Of a stretch of 64,000 nucleotides of DNA, positions 42,346 through 55,100 are shown piece after piece. The DNA is from Anthopleura xanthogrammica (taxonomy: Eukaryota > Cnidaria > Anthozoa > Actiniaria > Actiniidae): NCBI GenBank assembly GCA_964019055.1, contig OZ025212.1:15115590-15179589 (forward strand), in the 5' to 3' direction. Each line of letters begins with the position of its first letter. Within the stretch, counting starts at the first letter, position 1. The notes beneath the pieces were generated by a model. It searched no databases. It was not told where the DNA came from and saw nothing but the letters and a program-made list of their open reading frames with translations. The position numbers were made by a program, and so were the translations under genes.

Positions 42346-44383
42346 AGATACAATTCATGTTCTACTAGCTGTAAGTCGTTGCGATAAAGGCCACGAATAA
42401 ATATGCTCCAGTATCATAAAATATCTAAAACAAGTAGTATATATCTGTGCTGACCTGATCACTAGATATATGACATCATAAAAACTTCTATCAGCAAACG
42501 CAATACAAATCTTGAGAAACTTAAACTACTGTTTATACAATCTTTTATCGTTAAGAGAATGACTTATGCGGTCTTGAATAGCGAGAGTATACTCCAGTGT
42601 AATTCAAATTGTAAATTCAAATAAAGCGTGTATGAAATTGATCTATTTAAAGATATAAATAAAAAAATATGGAATCGTGATTGAATTACGTACAGTTAAA
42701 TAGGATGAAAAATGTCGGCATTGATCTCAAAGGGCCAGTCGTGCAGAAGTTGATTTGGCATCAAGCTGTAGAGGGATGTGCCGATAAAGCTACAAAAAAA
42801 ACAGAAGCTTATCAGTCTAGTTTAACCTTATCAAGTAGTAAACAGCCCAGGGGGTAAGTTGTTAAGAACTATAAAATTATAAAAACATACAGACCAGACA
42901 GTATGTATACTATACGTTAGCTGCAAAAGGTTAAACGTGATTCATGACCAGCCATAACTTAAATTTAAGACGCACAAGACAAGCTACTTAGAAAAAAGGA
43001 CGCTTTTTAGATGATATTCTGATATTCTTAACTTTCCAGAGTCGAGTGATGAATGCACTTTTAATCAAAACCCAAGGAAAACTATTGAAAGATTTGCAGG
43101 AAGTAACAACACGAAACATTTTTGTACTAGCAGTCATATTCTGAATAAATGCAGTGAAAAAGTTTGGCTTTTTGGAAACCTTTTGAAAAGTTTATTGACG
43201 AGATCTGAAATCTAAGTCCTCATACACTTAAATAGTAATAATTTCAAAACGTATTTGTATAAATGCTGAATGCTGCAGTGAGCTACAGCTCGTGGCTATA
43301 GAACTATTATCAATACAAACTTTTAATGGAATAAGCCAGAGGCGATTTTTGGAAAAATACCAATACTTATATATTCTTAATTGTATGAATCTGGAATTTT
43401 ATTTAGCTTATCCTTAAATATTTACAATGTGCTATTTACTTTGCACATCATCAGTAGTTGTTGTTAATATTAGTTGAACATTTTTGTGTAGCTTTCACTG
43501 TGTAAAACCCCGCTTTTTGGGACTCTGAGTGGATGACCACTGGTCGCTAAGCAGTATTTTAAACTACATAGACAATATATACCATAACTCAACTTATAAT
43601 AGATATTTTAATTTTGTTCTAAAATTAGTTAAGGGTTGTGAAAACGAGCGGGAAAATCTAGTGTCAAATGCTGGCGTAAACTTTCAACCTAAACGAGAGT
43701 AAGAATAAATCTTTTGTCACCGTTCTACGACGACCCTTTCAGTTGAGCCTGCGACCCCCTACCGCTGACCTGCTTTATGAGTCTTCAAGTCCGGCTCCGA
43801 CCTCCCTTAGTTACCGTTGCCATGTCCCACAAGCTCAAGAAATTATAGCTAAAATATCTCAAAATCAAAAACTCTGATCACGGAAAATTTATTACAATTT
43901 TTTTTCGATACACTTTCCTGTGAAAATTAAAAGAAAACTGCCTCGTAAGTCCTTGTAGTATTCTTTAAAACAGATACTGTGTAGATGTTTGAGGGATAAG
44001 AATTTAATTCCACTGAGAAAACTGCTGCAACGGTGATTGGTTCGCTATCGTCTGAGTCAGAACCAAGAATAACATCAGCAGGTCGAAGTTATTTTGTCAG
44101 GAATCGTGACCAACGGATAGCATTAAAGGCTGGCTTAATTTCCTAATATTATAGTCTAGTAAACACGGTACCGATAAACGAATAAAAGGATGAATAAACG
44201 CGGTCTGCCCCATCAATTACCAGCTTACCAATCGAGGCTGGCTTGTACGTTAATTAACTAATTATTATTACTGTTTGCAATAATTTCGTAGGAAAAACTC
44301 ATCCTTGTTAAAGAAGCGCACAAAAAAAGATTACACCTGTTGAAATCATTCACCAAGGGAAGCGGTGACGGTACAGCCAATCA
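42346..44383. other. Gene-poor region
   Basis: AT-rich with no clear gene, repeat array or hairpin that I can support. Confidence 0.4.
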
Positions 44384-44503
44384 ATGACAGCCAGCACATA
44401 CGGGGTACCACGTCATTTTGATGACTTCTTTTTCCGTTCCAATCATTGGCCCTCTGAGGACGATTCTTGCCTTGTGAAAAAGTCAATGGAAAAAGAAAAT
44501 GAG
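44384..44503 (+). CDS. Weak candidate coding exon
   Basis: An ATG at 44384 opens 40 codons (MTASTYGVPRHFDDFFFRSN onward) ending at a possible donor (GAG|GTATTT). Composition is less AT-biased than the surroundings. No family is recognised and no partner exon was found; it could be chance. Confidence 0.2.
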
Positions 44504-45277
44504 GTATTTGTGTTGTTTTTCTTTTTTTGTTATGTTTTTAATAAAATAATATTTATTTTTTTTGCTTGAATGCCATTAAAAGGAATATGAACGGAATACA
44601 TCTTATTCACTTCCTATTCTATTCCCATTTCTTTTCCCATTTTCGTTTCCTTTCCTGTGTTCCTCTCCTTTTCTTGTCTTTTCCTTTCTTTTTTCTATCC
44701 TTTTCTCTTCTTTTACATTATTAGTTTTATTTATTTTTCCGGGGTTTTTTTCTTCTTCTTTTCTATTTCTTTTCCTTTTTGCTAGTCTTTTCTTTCCCTC
44801 TTTTTTCTTTTCTTTTCCTTTCCTTTTCCAATGAGGTAACTATAGCTAAAACACATCTTACTGCTCAATTCCTTTACCATTCGTGAGTTAGCCATGCTCA
44901 GCCCAGAGGTTGTTTCAGTTTTCAGTCGCCAAAAATGTAAAATTTGTTTAGGTTTTGTCTGGTTTGGTTATACACGATATATAACAACCTATTCGTCGCC
45001 GTAAAAGTAGGATAAAACAACATCTTTCTTCAAAGGAATCTTTTTTATCTTTCATGCTTGCCGTCTGCTTGCCGCATTTTGAAGGCCAATCTCTTATTCC
45101 CGTGCACCGAATGAAATTAACAAACTAAACAAAGAATAACAAGGCGACCTGACTATGATCTAATTGCAATCGGCGTTGTTAAAGCTCTACAGGTGATTGG
45201 AGCGGTGTTTCAAACGGTTTAAGAGCATCGTCACCTTGTTGGTTTTCGAAAGATATTCACGTTATTGTGTCGCTTCG

Positions 45278-45325
<48 letters not shown>

Positions 45326-45590
45326 CTTCGCGCCGTTTGGATTTCTGTTGTTAACATTTGTACGCATAAACACCCGAGAAAGGACAAGTGTAAATTCCCC
45401 TCCATACAAGCAAAAAGTAACAGGAATGAAGGTATATCCACAGAGGGCTTGTTTATGTTTATTTGTTTATTAGGATATATTAGTGCGTAGCAAAATATCG
45501 TCACGTTATTTATAATTATTACTCTGAACTCGAGGGTTAAATAATATTATTATTAATATAGGTGGAAAAGGGTCATAGCACTGATGAATG
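44504..45590. other. Low-complexity and repeat-bearing intergenic region
   Basis: Pyrimidine-rich TTTTCC tract (about 44620-44830), a single partial 57-bp unit at 44884-44919, and a CT then TA dinucleotide tract at 45278-45325. No gene. Confidence 0.6.
45278..45325. repeat. (CT)n(TA)n dinucleotide microsatellite
   Basis: About 17 CT units with one interruption pass directly into about seven TA units. Confidence 0.95.
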
Positions 45591-45616
45591 TTTAGGGATA
45601 AATAATATATGAACAT

Positions 45617-46165
45617 ATAGATGAATGGATGAATGGCTGAATGGCTGAATGGATGAATGGATGAATGGATGAATGGATGAATGGATGAATGGATGAATGG
45701 ATGAATGGATGAATGGATGAATGGATGAATGGATGAATGGATGAATGGATGAATGGATGAATGGATGAATGGATGAATGGATGAATGGATGAATGGATGG
45801 ATGGATGGATGGATGGATGGATGGATGGATGGATGGATGGATGGATGGATGGATGGATGGATGGATGGATGGATGGATGGATGGATGAATGAATGAATAA
45901 ATGAATGAATGCCTGATGAATGAATGAATAAATGGATGAATGAATGAATGAATGAATGAAATAATGAATGAATGAATGAATGAATGAATGAATGAATGAA
46001 TGAATGAATGGATGAATGGATGAATGAATGAATGAATGAATGAATGAATGAATGAATGAATGAATGAATGAATGAATGAATGAATGAATGAATGAATGAA
46101 TGAATGAATGAATAAATGAATGAATAAATGGATGAATGAATGCTTGATGAATGAGTAAATGAGTG
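45617..46165. repeat. GGAT/GAAT-type minisatellite array of about 550 bp
   Basis: Three sub-blocks are visible: GGATGAAT octamers (about 45645-45795), GGAT tetramers (about 45795-45886) and GAAT tetramers with interruptions (about 45887-46160). The long minus-strand frame reading [11 protein letters not shown] repeats is an artefact of the array. Confidence 0.95.
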
Positions 46166-49100
46166 ATTAAATGAAAGAAACCCATCTTTATCGATAATTT
46201 AAAAAATATATTTTACTGATTGTAAATACTGATGTCGAATGTCATTGGAAAACAACGATTGATGTCATCAGCACCTTTCAGCCAATCAAAACCTTCCTTA
46301 ATATCACATGATGCAACTTTGTTTTTGAACTTCAAGTTTATAGAGCCATCTTAGTAAGGAGTAATTCATAATGTGGACAGGTTATTGATGCTAATTACTG
46401 CTAATAATCGACTTCATTTTTTTAATGACGGTAAATGACTTGATCAAATCTTTATCCTGGCATTTCAAAGTGTTGTTTTCGTCTTTACTGTTCAGTTTTT
46501 GAAAAGTTCAGGCAACTAGTAAAGGCAATTTGATTGCCATAAGAAAATATAAGAATGAAAAGAAAATAAGTAGTAATAGCTGTGAACTATGAGATTCTAG
46601 ACCAATGCGATGTTTTGAAAAAATATATATTAGCTAGAATTTCAGTTTATTACCAAGATTTGTTTATTTTGTTCGTTTTTTCGCTCGGATTTTTTAAGAA
46701 TTCGTCGATAGCACTTATCAATGATGATACGATAAGCATTATCAAAAAGCATTTTGTAACACCTTATCAAGCCTCTGGAGATACTTTTCTATTGAACCAG
46801 CCAAACATTTAGACAGATGTGTCGTTAGCGATACTTTGTTAAGCTGCTAATGATGACACTTCAAGTGGCTCTTGTACGCAGAACTTCATAATGTCTCTTT
46901 AACGACTTTCAAATGGCTGTCAGTAGATTATGAAGGTTTACAAAGCAAATACGATGCGCACAATCAGATACAGCAAGCACAGCCGTCCATGACGCAAGAA
47001 TAGTTGATTGACAAGATGATAGAAAATGCACAGTCAAATACATAAGGGTATGTACACATATATATATATATCGTGTTGATTGGGGTGGGGATTAAGACAT
47101 CATCAGTCCTACCTCTACTTGACAAAACTTCATATATAAGAAATAATTCTTAGCAAAACCGACAAAGGGCGAGTGATTAATGATAATTACCCGAGAAAGT
47201 CTGAGAAGTAGCACTAAAAAAACATCATCGCCTGATGGGTGAGAACGTAGACAGGCAGAGGACATTAGTCTAGATGTGATGGACTGATCAACTGACACAA
47301 GACCCGACTAACAAACTGCTTATTAAAACAACGTCAAAAAGAACAAAATATCTATCTATGAAACCAAAAATTAGAGAAGCAAATAATAGAAAATAGATTA
47401 CGCTATTTTTTCTACATATATTTCTTTATTGTTTAATTTCCGAGCTTTCGGATCATAGGTCCATCATCAGGGAGAAAGGTGTAGAATGATATTTGAAGAT
47501 AACAAAAACATATATCTATGTAGAGGAAACATTATCTTAATTTAATGACACCTCTATACAAAGAAACCTTGTGGAAAATAGTTTGAGATCTGATCTTATG
47601 GCACCAAGGTGGAGGGTGTTTGGAAATAAGAAGGCAAAAATGTCGAAAATTGTGAATGAGGAAGTAGAAGAAAAAAAGAAAATTTGCAGATGAAATATGC
47701 GTCGGTCTCGTTTTTATCACTGATTCTCCAGCAAAGACATTCCCTTAGGACAGAATATAATGAAATAAAAGGATTGAATTTTCATAAGCTCAAGTTACGA
47801 ACAGGTTTGCAAGGGGTCATGCGGTATCAAGGAAGATGGTAATAAATCATACAAAAGGCGAGGCCAAGCCCGACAAGATATTCAGATATAAAGTATGCCA
47901 GTTGTCTGACCTACACATATCTTGACAAACATGCCAATTATCAAGGATTTCTAGAAAGACAGAGCAGTGTTTTATGAATTTGTTTCGAAGACATTGATAT
48001 CGGTTCTCCCAATGATTGACTGAATGAACTTTTTGATTTAGTCGTCTGGATTTAAGGTTGCTGTAAGACGATATATTTGTAAGAATTCACGTTAAATATA
48101 TACGAGGAAAATTTCACCTCATAAAAGAGAAAATTGGTCTGAAACTTGCGATTTTAGATAGACATTTTTATATTAGTAATTCTAAATTAACAAGGAAAAA
48201 AATATTTTATAATGGTAATATGGCCATTTTTTTGGAGTGTAAAACAATAGTCAAGCAAAAGACATATATACTTTTTGTTTTTTTGTTTGTTTTATATATA
48301 TACATAGATAGTAAATCAAAGGCTATCAGCACGTATATCTAAGTTCAGTCACCTATAACTATATTTAAAACTGTATAACTATATATACCGATACAGTCTA
48401 AGAGGAAGATGCTTTAGCCTGACATTTTCAAAAAATAACAGAAATATTGCACAATCCGACGAATATTCTTAACTATAACTTGTAGTCGTTTATTTTAAAG
48501 ATATTACACTTCATAGTATATAGATATGCATTGTTACCAAGACGATTTGGAAAATTCTAGGAGATATTTTTAATATTTTAAGGTGGACGAACGTATATGG
48601 GTGTGGCTTGTATGTATTTTTAAAATCTTTAAATTTAGAAGGTAACCTAGATTGCTAGGGTTTCTGATAATTGAATTGAAATTTAGCTATGTGAAGTCTT
48701 GTCTAAGAAGAGAAAAAGTTTGGGAGAAAGGTGTGTTTCTTTGAAGGGAAAAACACAAATTTAGAGCTGAGGGAATCAAACTCGCGTCGCATGATGGCCG
48801 GTGAAATCCGAGTGCGCTATCCGCTAAGAAACAAAACTTCAACGTTCCTCTCAGATTTCGTGGCCCGAAGCAAAACGCATGACAAAAACAAACACATTAG
48901 GAATAAAATTATCATGAGGCTTGTGGGAAATTACTACTACAAACTTTAGAAACGCACACAGACCAAATAAACTCAAGAGAATTTTCCATTTACAAAACCA
49001 AGCGTCAACACTCTTTTCAAGGACCACTTTCAACCTCTCTTCTCTTTTATTTACAGTTACATTATCTTGAGTTTTAAAAAAGTTCTTTTCTAATCTCATC

Positions 49101-52100
49101 AAGGAATGTCAGTATTTAAGATTAATTCCCTTTTTGTTGTATTCTCCGTTATGAACTCTTGGAGGAGTCCCAAACAGTCTATTATTCGTTTAATGTGTCA
49201 TATTTTAATCTGGCCTTTTTGGACTCGAAGGTTTGAACGAGTCGATTGTAGGAGATCGGAAATGACCTCCAACAAGCATCAATCAGACAAACATCAAAAG
49301 AAAATTCGTGGATCGTCTAATATACAACTTATTGCATCGCCTTTTGTTCTGGATGCTTTGTGATATAATCGATTTTAGACTCGATCAATACTCGCAGAAA
49401 TATTATCATCGCCTCTCGACGACAGAGATTATTTCAGTATTCATCGATAACTTTTATTTCTTTTTTATTAAAAAAATATATTGAGGATTTCGTATTGTTG
49501 GGCACTCTTCAAACTGACAAATTTCACAGTATGTCATAAGTCAATAAATTTACCTAAGTAGTTACTTCTCTCCTTTTTAATAAAAAACAATCAAAAAAGA
49601 ACATTCATAATAAAATAATAGAGTAATTCAACTTTTCGTACCTTGCCAAAACTCACAATCTTCTAAATTTCAAAGGAGTTTTCAAAAACTGGCAAAAACT
49701 GTTCACATTTTTTTTCTTGCTTTCAAAACGACAGCATTCAAACCAATATATTATTTTGTAATGATTATCGAAAACAAAAGAATTGCGATCATAAAATCAA
49801 AATAAGGCCACATGCAGCTTTTCATTGATACAGAATAATAACAGTCGTAATCAGATTTTCAAAACGAGAATTCACAAATAAATCCAAGGTGTTTGTTTTT
49901 ATGAAGAGTGTGTGTTTTCCCTCCGAGTTTTGATATCTCGCAGTCTGGGAATCGCTTGCTAATATAAACTAATGAATAACTGTCTTATTTTTCTCTCTTC
50001 TTGAGAATAAATGGTGACTATTATTCAGTCTTGAAGTCAAAAATAAATTGATAGCATCGAGAGCGATAAAGATTGGTTTTCGGTGAGTAGCGTCGCATGT
50101 TCCATCGAGGAACGGCTGGTGAGTGGTGTAGAAAGCATATAAAAAGCTAGCTAAGATATCCGTTCTGAAGAACATTTAAGTGATGTACCAAGTGTTCACT
50201 AGTATGGCGGATTTTTTTGATTTTTTTCATTTCTTGATTATTTCGAACGTAAGATAAAGATGCCTTTTCACAAGTCAAGCAGCACTTGAATCCTGATGAA
50301 TCCGAATCTGGTCGAGTCACACAGTCAGTTCATTCAAGCTATTGACCTACTTTTATCTTCATTTGGTCGTAGTGAATGTGTTCTTCAAGCTCATAGACCT
50401 AACCTGACATGAATCATAAGATGGGGCTGAACAACTCTTTGTATTTTTCAGCATACCCGCTCAAGAACAATAAAAAAAGAAATTTGAAGATTCCTAAGAA
50501 GGTTTTTACTACTTAAACGCTTTTCGTATAGAAAAACACCGGTAAACGATAAATGGTAAAAGACAAATGGTGGTATTTTGTGATGATTATTGAATCGGTA
50601 CTCATCAGACACTAAAAACTCCGCGTGAATAGTTCTGGTTGATTCTTTTTTTGGTCAAAATCAATACAGATATTCCACGCACCAGAAAATTCTTTTCTTT
50701 TCTCTCATCGTAAATCAACTGCGAAGCACGACACACAATATTTGACCATGTGGCAGTTATCTCTCGGTAAAATTTTAACGAGCGAGTTAAGTTAAGTTTT
50801 TTCTACCATAATTATCATATAAAAACAGGCATGTGCACAAGTCTATCGAGGGCCCTGTTCCTAAGATACTTGCAGTAGTTTGTAGGGCCGTTAAACCCTG
50901 AGCCCTTAGCGTGTGTGGAGGACCTCATCAGAATGATTTATGAGGTCTCTGGCTATTGTTTTATGGACGAGTATTGCGAGATAATGTTGTCAACGCTGGG
51001 AGTATTACAAGAACGGAATAAAGTGTTGTTCACTTTATTATGAAGAGTTGGGTTTTCTGATACTGTGACCGTGGAATTTTCACACCTTCAATATCCTGCT
51101 AAAGGACGAAACGGATACATCACGAGAAAAAGTATTTCTCGTCTATTTGCTCAAAGGTAATTGTACGGAATTCTGGTGACAGCTTTGGAGACATCGACAG
51201 CGCGACTGCCAGAAAATGTCTTTGGATGATGGGAAAACACAATCAAAAACACAAGTTTCGGTGAGTCTAATTTCTCACACACTGCTTGTATGTGAGGGGA
51301 CCTTGTTTGATTATGATAAGAAGCTAAAGTGTTAGATGTCGAGATGAATAAAAGTTATGTCACCCAATCTGATCGACAGATCTGCCAAAAATTCTACACC
51401 TTTTGTATTGAATATTTCGCTTCAATACACTTTAATCTTACTCTTTCAACCGGTAAGAAAAAACATTACAATTAATATGTAAAGCAACTTCTGCCACTGA
51501 TCGATACAAAAGTTATCACATCTCTGTAAACTCTCTTAGCGATTTCCTGCTAAAGGTTTCCTGATATCCAATTACATCTCAACTCGTCTCCAAATCAGTT
51601 AAAATCATTTCGGCAAATTTTAGTCTCTTTCGTGTTTGCCATCTGACAGGTCCACGAACTAGATCACGTGACCTGAGTCGACCGATTTGTGATCAACAGA
51701 CAAAAGACGTGAAGCAAAGGGCGGAGCTTCGCATGAAAAAGTTTCAAGAACAAAATAAAAGGTTACTAAAATAGTTCCCGTCAAGTTTTTGATTGATCGG
51801 GAAGCACGGCTACTTAACAGTCGATGAAATGTGACAAAGATGACGTTCGTGCACAGGGGTTTTCTTATTTTTGAGGCGTCTTTCTATTAGCATTTCGACT
51901 AGACAGCTTTATTTTCTTGCCCAACACAAAGACATTAGAAATTACATTCCAAGATCAGATAATCCCAGGGACTTTTAGTAATATAAATATTTGTTGTGTT
52001 GTTGGATATTTGTGCTTCTTGTGATAGTTCTGCTGCTAAGATCATTTAGATTTAGCCAACGACATTCTTTGGTCTTTGGGGTAAAATTCGGACCTACGTA

Positions 52101-55100
52101 CGCTAGCTACAGCCGCATGGCCCATGATTTCAAACATAATTGTTATTATTGAAAATAATAAATGATCTTGTTTCGTTTCCTCAGTTCATAGACTGAAATC
52201 TTGTCTGTAGGAAAAGCAATTAAGATACGAACCAACAGCAGTGGTTTTTTTTTTTGTTAGTTTGACGAATAACATTAAGCTTTTCGTAAACTGCGGAAAT
52301 CGCAAAAGTTTATTTTACCCCAGAACTGAAATTCGCTTCCTATCTTTCAAGTAAAAACAGCAAAAACATTTGTTATTGTTCCTCAAATGCCGCAAAGCTG
52401 TCACTTTTATTGCATTGAAGTGGATATGTTGTAAGGTGACCAGACGTAAAGTTCTAAGGGGCTAAAAGGTTAATATGTGGTTTCTTTCAAAAATGATCGG
52501 TTACTTAAGCCCAACTGTTCTGTGCGGTTCTGAGGTTTAGCGTCCAAGGAAAAAAAAACTGACATGAAAGGAACAAAGGGGAAACTTTCCCGCCCTTTGC
52601 TAATTCAGTGGAATGAATTTCACTTTAATGTTCTCCGTGTTTCAAAGGAGCCAGGATGACGGAGCTAGTTCATGGATATGGCTCTGACCCCTTGGTTCTA
52701 TCCTAAACACAACAAAAAAAACCGAATTGTTTTCCGAAAAATTGATGTTGTATTTCCTTTTCCCCTATTTCGTTGGTGCCTATGTGACGAAGTCTTGCGG
52801 CAAAGCTTCGCGTTTCACACGAAAACATAGACATTGATAAGTTTCGGGTACGTGCCTCTGTAAGAAAAACATGACATGACAATCCACAATAATGGAAACC
52901 CACAGAAACCGAGATACAAACTTTTATTTTACCCAAAAAAATTTCCAAATTTTTAGCTACTGGATATGAAATTTCATTTGGATCTTTTCTTCGCTTGGTG
53001 CACTCGGTTCCCTTCGTTACTGCATTGTTTGTGGCGCGACCAAAAATGGGTTTTCGTTTTTTTTTTGCATCATGTCGAAACAAACCTAAAAGTCAATTCT
53101 GGCTCAAAAACATACAATATTACGTTCGCTGTAATCAAGTTAATTAACGAGTTTGCAAACAGGCCATCGTGAGAGCCAACACATGCTGCAAAAGACCGAG
53201 TACTGTCGGAACAGTGTGTAAGTGAGCAAGTGTGTAGTTTACGAGCAATGTAACCTTAGGCTGCCATGCTTCTAGGACTGTACAACCTTGAACTTTAGGT
53301 CTACACTGATGATCTTTTTTCTCATGCGGTAGAAACTTTATTCTTCAATCCAATTTAGGGTAAATTTTTGATAGCAAGACATGAAATTTGTTGGCACTAA
53401 AATGTCAAACTGGGAGAAAAAAATGAAACAAAAATTTTTAAATCCAAAATGGCATAAGATGCAGGGAAGAAAGGCGTATTGCAAAACAGGTTCATAAACA
53501 AAAATCCCTGCCAAACACCGCTCCATTTTTATGATTATACGGTACTAAAAATCTTTCTTGTGCCAAGAAAAGAAATGCTATTGAAAATGACAAGTGAAAA
53601 TAATAAAATAACAGAAAAATTTTTATATGAAAAACAACATTATTGGGTTTCACAAATCGAAAAAGAAATCTTGAAAAAAAAAAGACAGTAAACGAGTACG
53701 TGTTAGAGAAAATTTGAAGGAAATTATAAATTAGGCTATTAAAAATTACTATACTTTACTCATTCCATTGATCGAAAATCTCATAAATCATAGCAAATGT
53801 TAAGCTTCGACTTCTTAATTAACTTGACCAGCAATGGCAAAGCAGGTCAAAATGAATCCTAGATTGAGATGTTCAAATCCATTATTACAGTGTTCCATTT
53901 ATCGGTTGTTTTAGGAAATAAGGGTAGACAACTATTATTCATACCAACTTCTTTGTACCAAAAACAAAGCGTAATTCTTAGAGAAGGTTGGCAAAATGTA
54001 CAAATATATTTGTGTTACATTATTGAGAATGAAAGAAAGGAACCCCCCTTTATGAAGGATACTTTTTATTTCTTTAAATATTATGAATATAACACCATGG
54101 ATTGTTACTTATTCATTGATTTTACACAAAGACTGAATACTAGAAATACAAGCGGTCATGAAATACCTGCAACAAAACTTTAATTGTAAAAATTTGAAAT
54201 GAATTGTCAAAAATCGATGAAGAAAAACCTGCAAGTATCCTTGCAAGGAATATTATGAAAAAAAGGACGTGTCTAAAACTGAAAACGAAATGACCTGCAA
54301 AAAATATAGTTGCAGGAAAACGAAAACATTATCCTAACTCCTGATAAAATTCCTGTACGGAAAGGCTACTTAGGGTTGTGGAAAACAAAAATATTTGTCC
54401 AGTAAAGCTACTGTTAGTGAAAAAGCTCCTTTGAAGGTCTCTCAGTCGGCTGATTTTGAAATCATTTCCTTCATTTTCATGTTAGTTTTTAGTCTTTCTT
54501 GGGTCTAAAAATGACTGGATTTAGTAAGGGTATTCCATACAATATGTTGACTAAAATAAGAAAGCGAGGCTTCGTACCGAATTCAATAAACTGCATGGAT
54601 GAAAGCTTTTTTTTAATAGAACCAGTTGTTCACGTTCAGGAAGACTTTGCAAAAGGTGAATCGTTTTTTTAAAGACATCAATAAATTGTGCAGCGAATAC
54701 AACTAAATACTACTATGTTTAGATGGTGTTTTCGTGAAAAACCCAAAGCCAAAGGAGGAGGAAGGTTAACCAGAAACACAGTTTTTAACTATGAAAAGGC
54801 GGTAAGGGGGTGTTGCACTCTCACCCAAGACAAGGAGAACACTTTGTCGAATTCTCGCGAACCAAAGAGGAACAGAAAACATGAGTCTCCTAACACGTTT
54901 TTAAAGCAAAAAAGGGGAAAATAGTTGAATAAAAATATTGGTTAAAATGACTTTCTAATCTAGATAAAAGTACATCAGATAATACTGGCGAAGAAAGAGA
55001 AGAATTTGTTGAATTCCTCAATAGATGAAAACGTAAAGAAGAAGAAATATAAAAGCCGCAAATCGTTTGCGTGAATCCAGATATCGCCATTTATTCAGGA

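Noticed and set aside
45592..46185. 197-aa IHSF/IHPS repeat protein on the minus strand
   Set aside because: Read-through of the GGAT/GAAT minisatellite.
48765..48835. tRNA-like sequence on the minus strand
   Set aside because: Has rough A- and B-box motifs but no good acceptor stem; more likely a SINE relic than a tRNA gene.
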